A stretch of DNA of 16,395 nucleotides from an uncultured Lachnospiraceae bacterium (GTDB lineage: Bacteria; Bacillota; Clostridia; Lachnospirales; Lachnospiraceae): NCBI GenBank assembly GCA_947178465.1, contig CAMWYL010000028.1:1-16395 (forward strand). The letters are read 5' to 3'. A program made the translations under genes and the position numbers. Each line of letters begins with the position of its first letter. The stretch's first letter is position 1. The notes below the pieces were generated by a model. The model did not search any database. It saw only the letters and a program-made list of their open reading frames with translations, and was not told the origin of the DNA. Below are positions 7,227 to 13,678 of this stretch, one piece after another.

Positions 7227-7712
7227 TTAATGCATTATCATCTCTTCTATCATATCAATTGTCAGACCGCTTGTATCAATACAATTTTCGAAAGATGCGA
7301 AATACGATAAAGATTTTAAGCTTACTTCAAGCCACTCAGGTGTTCTCCATTCACAATTTTTATCATTTTCCCATCTGTTTACCAAATGATTTTTATCACA
7401 TACCAAAGTAAAACTTTTTGCTTCTAATTCCATATCGGAAATGCCATCAACAATTTTCTGCCGAACCCATTGTTCATCCATCAGCCATACCAATACCACC
7501 ATTTTGCATATTGAGCATTTCCTATAGTTATCAATCATATGCAGAATATTATCTATCGCCATTGTTTTGGTTTCTCGATTTCCTACAAATGGATGAATAT
7601 CTAAACACCAATCTCCATCAATGAAGGCCGTTCCTGTATATTTCTCTGCAATATATTTTCCAACCGTTGTTTTTCCCACCCCCATGGGTCCATTTATAAT
7701 TATTACTTTCAT
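7227..7712 (-). CDS. P-loop kinase-like (AAA_33-type) ATP-binding protein
   Basis: Small P-loop NTPase of 161 residues. The Walker A motif GPMGVGKTT is at residues 8-16, followed by a DGDWC acidic pair near residue 33 where shikimate- and gluconate-kinase-like proteins bind substrate. A lid-like region rich in charged residues (NRWENDKNCEWRTPEW) follows in the C-terminal half. Similar proteins are annotated as AAA-family ATPases or putative nucleotide/shikimate-like kinases; the phosphate acceptor is unknown. GGAGGAGG at 7719-7726 stands 6 nt before the ATG. The gene is AT-rich compared with the dnaX side and lies next to a recombinase remnant, which suggests it came in by transfer. No operon partner is visible. 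Confidence 0.8.
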   Translation of the reverse strand: MKVIIINGPMGVGKTTVGKYIAEKYTGTAFIDGDWCLDIHPFVGNRETKTMAIDNILHMIDNYRKCSICKMVVLVWLMDEQWVRQKIVDGISDMELEAKSFTLVCDKNHLVNRWENDKNCEWRTPEWLEVSLKSLSYFASFENCIDTSGLTIDMIEEMIMH

Positions 7713-7829
7713 ACTGCACCTCCTCCATTACCATTTTTTATTTTTACTTGTCAAAAATTCACGGTTTGTCGAATTGTTTGACACCATTAACATAACACAA
7801 TTCTTCATATATTGCCATATTCCATTATT

Positions 7830-8088
7830 TTATAATTCCTCAACAAAATCATAAACAATCCGTACTTCCCATGTTCTTACTCCGTCAACTTTCTCAGGCT
7901 CTCCAATCCGTATACGGCTAATCAATCGGTTTAACACCGCTTCGTCAGGTTCTGTAATGGCTGCATACCTTTTGATTTCCCCCATGAACATCTGTGCTGC
8001 GCAGGGCTCTCATATTTCTTTTTCAGACTGTCCGTATCTGCAAGGCATTGTTTTCCATTCTCTGCATTTTGTGTAACTGCTGATTTTT
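7830..8088 (-). pseudogene. 3' remnant of a site-specific recombinase, frameshifted and truncated
   Basis: An open stretch of 59 codons ending in TAA at 7830-7832 encodes AAITEPDEAVLNRLISRIRI followed by a GEPEKVDG turn and a TWEVRIVYDFVEEL end. This looks like the extreme C-terminus of large recombinases of transposons and phages (recognised from memory of the family). In that frame a TGA at 8010-8012 cuts it off. The sequence just upstream reads on in another frame as a lysine-rich KQCLADTDSLKKKYESPAQ segment, which fits the coiled-coil part before the C-terminus, so a frameshift between about 7995 and 8015 is likely. The catalytic and DNA-binding parts are missing: the sirtuin gene begins immediately beyond. 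It marks a former mobile-element boundary. Confidence 0.6.
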
Positions 8089-8961
8089 TCACTGCATTAA
8101 TGCAGATAAAACCGTCTTTATATCTTCATCAATGCAAATTGATTGTTTTTCTATCTCTTTTGGGCATGATGCCTCCCCATAATTGATACACGCATAAACA
8201 GCTTTTTCATTGCGTGCCGTAGCTCTCCAAAAAGGATATTTTATAATTCCCGGCGTGTTTGCCCCAACTCCTAATTCAAGATACAAAATATGCATATTTT
8301 CATGTATGCGTACAAAATCGCTGTACCTCTCACTTGCCTGATACCACCCGGTATCCTGTACAAAAGTATCATCGCATCTCAAATTTACGCTCATGGGCTT
8401 CCCACAGACAGGACAATGCGGAATCAGCTCTGTTGGCACTCTCATATCCTTTTGCTTCTCTATCATCTGTCTTACTGTTTCTTTATTGTCATAGGTCTTT
8501 TGACAGCATGGCTCGCTGCATTGCAATAGTCCATAATCCCCCTGCGTATAAAACAGTCTTTTTTTATCAAAGCCCGCAATCTGGAACCGGTGATCCACAT
8601 TGGTTGTCAGCACAAAATAATCCTTTTCCTTTATTAAGTTATAAAGATTTTTGTATACTTCCATACCCTCCGGCTGATAGCGGTTATACCATATGTGTCT
8701 GCTCCACCATGCCCAATATTCCTCCAGGCTGCCAAAGGGATAAAAGCCTCCCGAATACATATCCCTTATTCCATATTTATCTGCAAAATCAGAGAAATAC
8801 TTATGAAACCGTTCTCCTGAATAAGTCAGTCCTGCCGCGGTAGAAAGCCCGGCCCCTGCACCGATTAAAATGGCATCCGCATTTCTGAGTTCCTCCTTCA
8901 GCCTGTCAATTTTGTGCGAGTAACTCTCTGTAGATTTCATAGTCTGTATCTTTGAAAACAT
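8089..8961 (-). CDS. Sir2-family protein resembling class M (ADP-ribosylating) sirtuins
   Basis: NAD-binding protein of 290 residues with the sirtuin fold. In order: GAGAGLSTAAG (34-44), the NAD-loop motif of the family; TTNVDHRF (119-126) in place of the usual TQNID; QGDYG (140-144) where canonical deacetylases have catalytic His-Gly; two Cys pairs (around C148/C152 or C153 and C183/C186) for the structural zinc; and LELGVGANTPGIIKYPFW for the C-terminal Rossmann part. Replacement of His by Gln is the hallmark I know from SirTM (class M) sirtuins, which transfer ADP-ribose to proteins instead of deacetylating. I chose the ATG at 8959-8961, with GGGG 8 nt upstream and only 4 nt after the flavin-ferredoxin stop. 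It is the last gene of the Rrf2-controlled operon. No macrodomain, GcvH-L or LplA2 gene is nearby. Confidence 0.85.
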   Translation of the reverse strand: MFSKIQTMKSTESYSHKIDRLKEELRNADAILIGAGAGLSTAAGLTYSGERFHKYFSDFADKYGIRDMYSGGFYPFGSLEEYWAWWSRHIWYNRYQPEGMEVYKNLYNLIKEKDYFVLTTNVDHRFQIAGFDKKRLFYTQGDYGLLQCSEPCCQKTYDNKETVRQMIEKQKDMRVPTELIPHCPVCGKPMSVNLRCDDTFVQDTGWYQASERYSDFVRIHENMHILYLELGVGANTPGIIKYPFWRATARNEKAVYACINYGEASCPKEIEKQSICIDEDIKTVLSALMQ

Positions 8962-8965
8962 CACG

Positions 8966-9580
8966 CTATCCCCTCTTTCTGACTGCCCCATTCGGGCAAT
9001 TTGTAAAACAGTTTCCGCAATGCAGACAGTTCTTTTGCTCTATAACTGCCCGTTTTTCCATAAATCCTATGCAATTCTGCGGACAGACAGATTTACATAT
9101 ACCACACCCTTTACATTGTTCTGTAACTTCATATCCTGTTTTCTCTATCTCCGCCCCACCAAATTCAAAACTTCCTCTTTCAATCGGTTTTTTTGATAAA
9201 TCAAACCATTCACCTGTACCTTCATATATCTTGAAAACAGTCAATGCTTTCCTTGATTCCTCACTTGGATATATTTCATACATATATGGATTCTTTTCAA
9301 ACAGCTGCTGCAGATAATCTGTGCCTGTTTCACAAACCCTCGCCCGAACAGATATTGCAACACACGTCATTGTGCTTTCCCCTTTAATTCCCGTAAACGC
9401 AAGCTTTCCCTGCTTTTTCAGTCTGTTATAAAAATTCTTCCCTTTAGCTGTCAGAAAATATAAACCATCTGTATCATAATCCATAATGTCTATGGCACAA
9501 GTAACAGGTTCTCCATTCTCGTCTGTAGTAGCTATCACAACAGTATGTATCTGTTCCACAATATATTTCAATGCCTGCAT
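8966..9580 (-). CDS. Flavin split-barrel (pyridoxamine 5'-phosphate oxidase-like) / 2[4Fe-4S] ferredoxin fusion
   Basis: Two-domain redox protein of 204 residues. Residues 1 to about 135 form a pyridoxamine-phosphate-oxidase-like FMN-binding split barrel (VVIATTDENGEPVTCAIDIM, then LYFLTAKGKNFYNRLKK). The C-terminal part carries two complete [4Fe-4S] cluster motifs, CxxCxxCxxxC at C156/C159/C162/C166 and C185/C188/C191/C195, each followed by the typical proline. Such fusions probably pass electrons between clusters and flavin or heme-type substrates; the substrate is unknown. The ATG follows AAGGGATATT. It lies 75 nt downstream of the SnoaL-like gene and 4 nt before the sirtuin start, and appears to be the middle gene of the operon. 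The upstream spacer contains a strong hairpin. Confidence 0.9.
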   Translation of the reverse strand: MQALKYIVEQIHTVVIATTDENGEPVTCAIDIMDYDTDGLYFLTAKGKNFYNRLKKQGKLAFTGIKGESTMTCVAISVRARVCETGTDYLQQLFEKNPYMYEIYPSEESRKALTVFKIYEGTGEWFDLSKKPIERGSFEFGGAEIEKTGYEVTEQCKGCGICKSVCPQNCIGFMEKRAVIEQKNCLHCGNCFTNCPNGAVRKRG

Positions 9581-9595
9581 AATATCCCTTTCTAT

Positions 9596-9631
9596 CAGAC
9601 AGGTGGAGTATTGAAAGCCTCCGCCTGCCTG
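9596..9631 (-). other. Hairpin in the spacer before the flavin-ferredoxin gene
   Basis: Arms of 13 nt at 9596-9608 and 9619-9631 pair around a 10-nt loop, with one G-U wobble and one mismatch in the minus-strand RNA. It ends 15 nt before the start codon, right next to the ribosome site, and no U-tract follows. A role in mRNA processing, stability or translation of the downstream genes is more likely than termination. Confidence 0.55.
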
Positions 9632-9655
9632 TATCTGTTTGATTTATCCCTGCAA

Positions 9656-10429
9656 CTAAAACTTGCCATTTTGATTCTGCCATGTGGATTTTTCAGCGAT
9701 TGTTTCCATAACATCCCAATGCTCGGCAATTTTGCCATTCTCCACACGCCATAAATCATAATAGCTTGTGGGTGCACCGCCAAAAGTACCCTCGCTTACT
9801 GCAAGCACGAAATTACCCTGTGCCAGTACCTGATGCACTTTGTCATAGATCATCCGGATATTCTGCTCTGCCATTGCCGCCAAAGCTGCCCCTAATCCCG
9901 ATAATCCGTCTGCGATTGCCGTATTATGCTGAATATAAATATCTCCCTCGAAATAATCCGGCGTTTTTGCGGAATTATTTCCCTGCATTACATCGTAAAG
10001 AAAATTCTTTACCAGCTCGCGGTTTGCCTCTGTCTTGTCAAGATCAGCAATTTCCATCGCTCCGTCAATCTGTGTATGCCCCGACGGGTTTGGCTCTGCT
10101 ACGCTTGCAAGATTATCCCAATGCTCAGCAATCAGACCGTCCTTGTCAATGCGGAAAATGTCAAAAGCAACCTGCTCACCTGCGCCTGCAAAGTTGTAAA
10201 CCGTCTGAAGGAATACCTTGTCTCCATCCTCAAATGCCCTTATGTTCTTTACCGTAGTTTTTACCGGTGCTGATGCGAGGTAGGAAACAGAGCCTGCAAA
10301 CGCTTCCCGTCCTGTGCCATATGCCAAATTGTGCTGAATATAACCTTCCGCCAAAAGGCTTGCTGCCTTCTCAGTATCTCCTGTTGCAAAAGTGCCAATC
10401 AGTTCCAATGCTTTCTGTGTGTTTGTCAT
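9656..10429 (-). CDS. Tandem SnoaL/NTF2-like protein (COG4922-type predicted aldol-condensation enzyme family)
   Basis: Soluble protein of 257 residues built from two copies of the same NTF2-like (SnoaL-type) fold. Repeat 1 covers about residues 1-120 and contains YIQHNLAYGTG and FDIFRIDKDGLIAEHWDNL. Repeat 2 covers about 130-250 and contains YIQHNTAIADG and YYDLWRVENGKIAEHWDVM. The shared YIQHN and AEHWD motifs point to a conserved pocket with His and Asp in each copy. Family members are annotated as SnoaL-like or ester-cyclase-like proteins, usually without known substrate. AAGGGGG lies about 9 nt before the ATG. It is the first gene after the Rrf2-type operators and promoter at 10463-10527, and so the leading gene of the operon with the flavin-ferredoxin fusion and the sirtuin. 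Confidence 0.88.
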   Translation of the reverse strand: MTNTQKALELIGTFATGDTEKAASLLAEGYIQHNLAYGTGREAFAGSVSYLASAPVKTTVKNIRAFEDGDKVFLQTVYNFAGAGEQVAFDIFRIDKDGLIAEHWDNLASVAEPNPSGHTQIDGAMEIADLDKTEANRELVKNFLYDVMQGNNSAKTPDYFEGDIYIQHNTAIADGLSGLGAALAAMAEQNIRMIYDKVHQVLAQGNFVLAVSEGTFGGAPTSYYDLWRVENGKIAEHWDVMETIAEKSTWQNQNGKF

Positions 10430-10462
10430 AATAAAAGTCCCCCTTGTAATTTCTTTATTTTA

Positions 10463-10527
10463 TTGTAACATTATTTGTTACAATCAAAACTTTATCACAT
10501 TCTCGTTGTAATGTCAATAGTTACATC
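10463..10527 (-). promoter_or_regulatory. Promoter of the SnoaL-like operon with two TGTAA-N9-TTACA operators
   Basis: On the minus strand, TTGACA (10512-10517) and TAAAGT (10489-10494) are 17 nt apart. A palindromic element, TGTAA-N9-TTACA, covers the -35 (within 10506-10527). A second, perfect 21-bp palindrome, TTGTAACA-N5-TGTTACAA, lies at 10463-10483, over the expected start site. The 22 bp at 10506-10527 are identical to 22 bp over the -35 of the Rrf2 gene (11094-11115). Binding by the Rrf2 protein would block polymerase at both places (inference). Confidence 0.85.
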
Positions 10528-10529
10528 AA

Positions 10530-10577
10530 AATTTTTAAAAAATTAAGAGCCGTATTTTACTCGAAAACGGCTCTTAA
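10530..10577 (-). terminator. Rho-independent terminator of the Rrf2 gene
   Basis: Perfect 11-bp arms, TTAAGAGCCGT (10543-10553) and ACGGCTCTTAA (10567-10577), with a 13-nt loop. On the minus strand the stem is followed at once by a run of six T and further A/T. It closes the Rrf2 transcript 14 nt after its stop codon and separates it from the SnoaL-like operon, which therefore needs its own promoter. Confidence 0.92.
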
Positions 10578-10591
10578 ACGGAGGGTCTGTT

Positions 10592-11050
10592 TTATTGTTT
10601 GTCTGTCACTGAATTTTCCATTGCTATATACTTTTCTATATCATCCTTGGCATCCTTTATCGTAATGCTTTTCATTTCACGCTCCATAGCCGCCTGCACC
10701 CGTTCCAGTTTATCATCTAAACCTTTATGTATATTTCTCCCAACAGGACAGGACGTAGATGGATTATCATGAAAATGAAACAGTTTATTACTCTCAATAC
10801 ACTCAACAGCTAAGTATACATCATAAAACGTTATTTCATCCAATGGCCTGGCTATGGCTGCACCTCCGGTTCCCCTTGCCACCGTAATCAGTCCTGCTGC
10901 TTTTAACTGTGTCAGCAAACGTCTGATGACTACGGGATTTACATTTACACTGCTTGCTAAAAAGTCACTGGTTATCTTATAATCCTTTCCAAAAACATCA
11001 ATACAGGCAAAAATGTGTATTGCTATGGTAAATCGGCTTGAAATCTGCAT
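10592..11050 (-). CDS. Rrf2-family transcriptional regulator (YwnA-like)
   Basis: DNA-binding regulator of 152 residues. The N-terminal winged helix-turn-helix is clear: ISSRFTIAIHIFA (3-15), ITSDFLASSVNVNPVVIRRL (26-45) with the recognition helix, and the wing VARGTGGAAIARPL (57-70). The sensory part has a single cysteine in the STSCPVGRNIH motif (C101) beside two histidines in LFHFHD. It does not have the three-cysteine cluster of IscR or the NsrR pattern, and is closer to the YwnA branch. I chose the ATG at 11048-11050, preceded by AAGGAG at 11060-11065 with a 9-nt spacer; an upstream ATG at 11071 has no ribosome site. A palindrome over its own promoter implies autoregulation. A redox, thiol or metal signal is possible (inference). 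Confidence 0.92.
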   Translation of the reverse strand: MQISSRFTIAIHIFACIDVFGKDYKITSDFLASSVNVNPVVIRRLLTQLKAAGLITVARGTGGAAIARPLDEITFYDVYLAVECIESNKLFHFHDNPSTSCPVGRNIHKGLDDKLERVQAAMEREMKSITIKDAKDDIEKYIAMENSVTDKQ

Positions 11051-11076
11051 ATTGATAAACTCCTTTTCCATAGCTG

Positions 11077-11115
11077 ATTATATTACCGTTTAATTGTAAT
11101 GTCAATAGTTACATC
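11077..11115 (-). promoter_or_regulatory. Consensus promoter and operator of the Rrf2 gene
   Basis: TTGACA (11100-11105) and TATAAT (11077-11082) are exactly 17 nt apart on the minus strand, a perfect sigma-A promoter. The element TGTAA-N9-TTACA (11095-11113) covers the -35 box. The whole 22 bp at 11094-11115 is identical to the element at the SnoaL-like promoter. Confidence 0.88.
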
Positions 11116-11218
11116 TGCTTGCGTCCGGCTAACTGCTTAGGTTCTCATTTTTGTACTTGGCTGCTGTTCTCATCCTTTTACTTTGGCATTACGCATTTCC
11201 TTTACCAAGGCAAAACAA

Positions 11219-11274
11219 TACAGGGCTTTGGCGCCCAAGATGCTTTTCGCATGTCATTCGCCAACAGCCCTGTA
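11219..11274 (-). terminator. Large stem-loop downstream of the phosphofructokinase gene
   Basis: The arms at 11219-11233 and 11259-11274 make a 15-bp stem with one bulged C at 11265. The loop contains a further small hairpin, ATGC-N5-GCAT (11240-11252). On the minus strand the stem is followed by TTGTTTTG, a moderate U-tract, about 55 nt after the pfk stop codon. The likeliest role is terminator of the pfk transcript. Its length and inner hairpin are unusual for a terminator, so a repeat element or small structured RNA is an alternative. Confidence 0.6.
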
Positions 11275-11328
11275 CTGAAACGGTTACTTTATATTTTCTG
11301 CCACATGTAGATCAATCCGTATTGAAGC

Positions 11329-12402
11329 TTAATCACCGAAGCTGATACCGAGCATCTTTGCCTCTTCGATAATGGAAGACTCCGGGTCTACCATTTTGAG
11401 CTTGCCGGCCACATCCTCAAGCGGCACCTTTACCACTTCTCTGTTCTTGTAGCCTACCATATAGCCATACTCGCCCTTCAGAATCAGCTTCGCAGCCTCC
11501 GCACCGAGACGGCTCGCAAATACGCGGTCATAGGAATCCGGGCTGCCGCCGCGCTGTGTATGTCCGGGAACGGTTACGCGCACCTCCATACCGCTCTTCT
11601 TGGTAATCTGCTCCGCAATCTCATAGGAAACACTCGGATATTTGTAATCCTGCATGTATTTCTTGTATTCCTTCTTGGAAAGCTTCGCCAAATCCTTGGA
11701 AATAGCGCCCTCCGCAACGGCAAGAATGGTAAACTTGCTGCCTCTCTCGGCACGCTTCTTAATCGCGCTGATAATCTTATCAATATCGTAGGGTATTTCC
11801 GGAATCAGGATAATATCCGCACCTCCGGCCATTCCTGCATTTAAAGTCAGGAACCCAACCTTATGCCCCATAACCTCAACAATAAACACGCGCCCGTGAG
11901 AAGCCGCAGTTGTGTGTATCTGGTCAATACACTGTGTTGCAATATCCACCGCACTCTGGAAGCCGAAGGTCATATCTGTTCCCCACAAATCGTTGTCAAT
12001 CGTCTTGGGAAGCGTCACAACATTCAATCCCTCTTCGCGGAGAAGATTTGCCGTCTTATGCGTTCCGTTACCGCCAAGAATTACCAGACAGTCCAAGCTC
12101 AGCTTATAATAATTATGCTTCATTGCCTCAACCTTGTCCAAACCGTTCTCATCCGGTTCCCGCATGTTCTTGAAGGGCATCCGCGAGCTGCCTAAAATCG
12201 TACCGCCCTTTGTCAGAATTCCTGAGAAATCCGACATTCCAAGCATTCTATAGTTACCATAGATAAGGCCCTTATAACCGTCAATAAAACCGAACAGCTC
12301 TACCTCCTGCTTTGCATTCAGCAATCCCTTTGCCACACCGCGCATTGCCGCGTTCAGTGCCTGACAGTCACCACCACTTGTCAATAAACCAATTCTTATC
12401 AT
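11329..12402 (-). CDS. 6-phosphofructokinase
   Basis: Glycolytic enzyme phosphorylating fructose 6-phosphate. The length of 357 residues is longer than the about 320 of classical PfkA. The N-terminal TSGGDCQALNAAMRG (8-22), the PKTIDND catalytic loop (132-138, with D136 as base), EVMGH (176-180) and GHTQRGGSPD are all present. Two features decide the donor in this family. The site of GGDGS in E. coli reads GGNGT (110-114): Gly kept, as in ATP enzymes, but Asp changed to Asn. The residue before TIDND is Lys, as in PPi enzymes. It belongs to a mixed-substrate subgroup, and ATP or PPi use cannot be settled by eye. GGAGG precedes the ATG with a 7-nt spacer. It is a single-gene transcript with its own promoter. 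Confidence 0.95.
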   Translation of the reverse strand: MIRIGLLTSGGDCQALNAAMRGVAKGLLNAKQEVELFGFIDGYKGLIYGNYRMLGMSDFSGILTKGGTILGSSRMPFKNMREPDENGLDKVEAMKHNYYKLSLDCLVILGGNGTHKTANLLREEGLNVVTLPKTIDNDLWGTDMTFGFQSAVDIATQCIDQIHTTAASHGRVFIVEVMGHKVGFLTLNAGMAGGADIILIPEIPYDIDKIISAIKKRAERGSKFTILAVAEGAISKDLAKLSKKEYKKYMQDYKYPSVSYEIAEQITKKSGMEVRVTVPGHTQRGGSPDSYDRVFASRLGAEAAKLILKGEYGYMVGYKNREVVKVPLEDVAGKLKMVDPESSIIEEAKMLGISFGD

Positions 12403-12467
12403 TGCGGAACCTCCTTTTATATCGTTTGCAATCCCGATTAGGGTATCTGAAAATTTCCTGCACTTTC

Positions 12468-12496
12468 ATTATAACTTATTTTTCCGGTCGTAACAA
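12468..12496 (-). promoter_or_regulatory. Promoter of the phosphofructokinase gene
   Basis: TTGTTA (12491-12496) and TATAAT (12468-12473) lie 17 nt apart on the minus strand. The -10 is perfect and the -35 matches at four of six positions. The predicted leader is about 60 nt. Confidence 0.8.
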
Positions 12497-12513
12497 CTTT
12501 TTCAAAATATTTT

Positions 12514-12549
12514 TTCAAAAAGAAAGCCGAAGCGGCATTCGCTCCGGCT
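12514..12549 (-). terminator. Rho-independent terminator of the zinc-ribbon membrane protein gene
   Basis: Ten-base-pair stem, AGCCGAAGCG (12525-12534) with CGCTCCGGCT (12540-12549), one G-U pair and a 5-nt loop. On the minus strand it is followed by TTCTTTTT. It stands about 20 nt after the stop codon of the upstream gene and just before the pfk promoter. Confidence 0.9.
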
Positions 12550-12567
12550 CATTCCCTGATATCGCAC

Positions 12568-13545
12568 TTAAAAATTATTTATATCGTTCTGTATCGTTGC
12601 GTTTCCAATCTGCACGACACGATTCTCGTTCTTTTTATTTTTTACCACATTCATAATTGTCGGAACCGCGCCAAGCGCCGTGAACACATATGTCATTGCC
12701 AGACTTCCGAAATAAGCTGCGCTGTCAACCCGTCCGATTGCACGGAACATCGGTATCGCCTGAAATGCATCAAATACGTTCATTTTTAACTCTTTTGCAA
12801 TGATAATGCCGCAGTTCAGGCGGTTTCCGATATAAGTCATTACCAACATAATCACACAACAAATGACAATACCGATTTTTCCCAGTCTGCCGCCAAGCAG
12901 CTCATAGCCCTTAACCGTACAGACAGCCATAACCACGCCCGAAATCGCGGCCACATAGCCGAGCTGGTTGATTACGATAATACAGAGCACGCCGACAAGG
13001 GAGCCCAAGACCGCACCCACGATGCCGCCCACAATATTTCCGCTCCTGCTGTCCTTCTCCTGAAACTTCACTTCATTCTCGCTCTTCATGCGCGCCGCGC
13101 AGTTGGAACACAGATGCATGCGGGCCTTCTCCACCGCAAAGCCTACGGTCTGCGAAGCGGTACCGCAGAGCTGACAGCACGGTTCAAAGCCTCTCTCATG
13201 CAGAAACGCAGTCATTGCGTCCAACAGGTAATTCATATTTTCCCGCGCCTTATCCTGATTGCCGTTCATATTCTTGGAAACCGCGGTAATCAGACTGTCC
13301 TTCTGTGTCAGCGCTGCCGCCGGCTTCACGCTCTTGGTAAACAGCTTATTTTCTTCCTTGCCAAGTATACAGCTCCCGCTCCGGGCAGATGTCGTTATGG
13401 ACAGAAGATACGGATATCTGGGGTCGTTTGCATAAATAAGAATCTCATAACCATTCCGCACACCATACAGGCAGTTATCCGACTCATCATACCCAAAACC
13501 GATTCCTGCGGCAAGCTGCTGATAGTTCTTTGTAATCTTGCTCAT
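12568..13545 (-). CDS. Membrane protein with cytosolic N-terminal domain and central zinc ribbon, function unknown
   Basis: I do not recognise this 325-residue protein. The N-terminal 120 residues look soluble and globular (GYEILIYANDPRYPYLLSIT). Next comes a four-cysteine zinc-ribbon-like module, C124xxC127 and C146xxC149, with 18 residues between the pairs. From about residue 170 there are four hydrophobic segments (about 170-192, 197-212, 223-243 and 276-300), then a charged tail with NKKNENR. The glycine-rich GNIVGGIVGAVLGSLVGVL in the first helix resembles glycine-zipper membrane segments. GGGAG stands about 7 nt before the ATG. The gene has its own terminator and is divergent from mscL, which also carries a zinc ribbon. 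A sensing or stress role at the membrane is only a guess. Confidence 0.85.
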   Translation of the reverse strand: MSKITKNYQQLAAGIGFGYDESDNCLYGVRNGYEILIYANDPRYPYLLSITTSARSGSCILGKEENKLFTKSVKPAAALTQKDSLITAVSKNMNGNQDKARENMNYLLDAMTAFLHERGFEPCCQLCGTASQTVGFAVEKARMHLCSNCAARMKSENEVKFQEKDSRSGNIVGGIVGAVLGSLVGVLCIIVINQLGYVAAISGVVMAVCTVKGYELLGGRLGKIGIVICCVIMLVMTYIGNRLNCGIIIAKELKMNVFDAFQAIPMFRAIGRVDSAAYFGSLAMTYVFTALGAVPTIMNVVKNKKNENRVVQIGNATIQNDINNF

Positions 13546-13623
13546 TTGTATTCTCCCTCATAAACTGAAACTGATTGTGTATCTCCTGTAAGTCTACCGG
13601 AAATCCCCCCGGACTACAAGAGG

Positions 13624-13652
13624 AAAATCCGTACAAAATCCATGCAAAATCC
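13624..13652 (+). repeat. Three AAAATCC direct repeats with 11-bp period
   Basis: AAAATCC occurs at 13624-13630, 13635-13641 and 13646-13652, each separated by 4 nt. The 11-bp period places the copies on the same face of the helix, 27 bp upstream of the mscL -35. Direct repeats of this spacing are typical of response-regulator binding sites (OmpR/PhoB family). Confidence 0.6.
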
Positions 13653-13678
13653 GGATGTTTCTCTTTACGAAGATTGTC

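Noticed and set aside
7153..7230. 25-codon plus-strand frame with a fair ribosome site
   Set aside because: Too short to judge, resembles nothing known and runs into the 3' end of the kinase-like gene; noted only as part of the intergenic entry.
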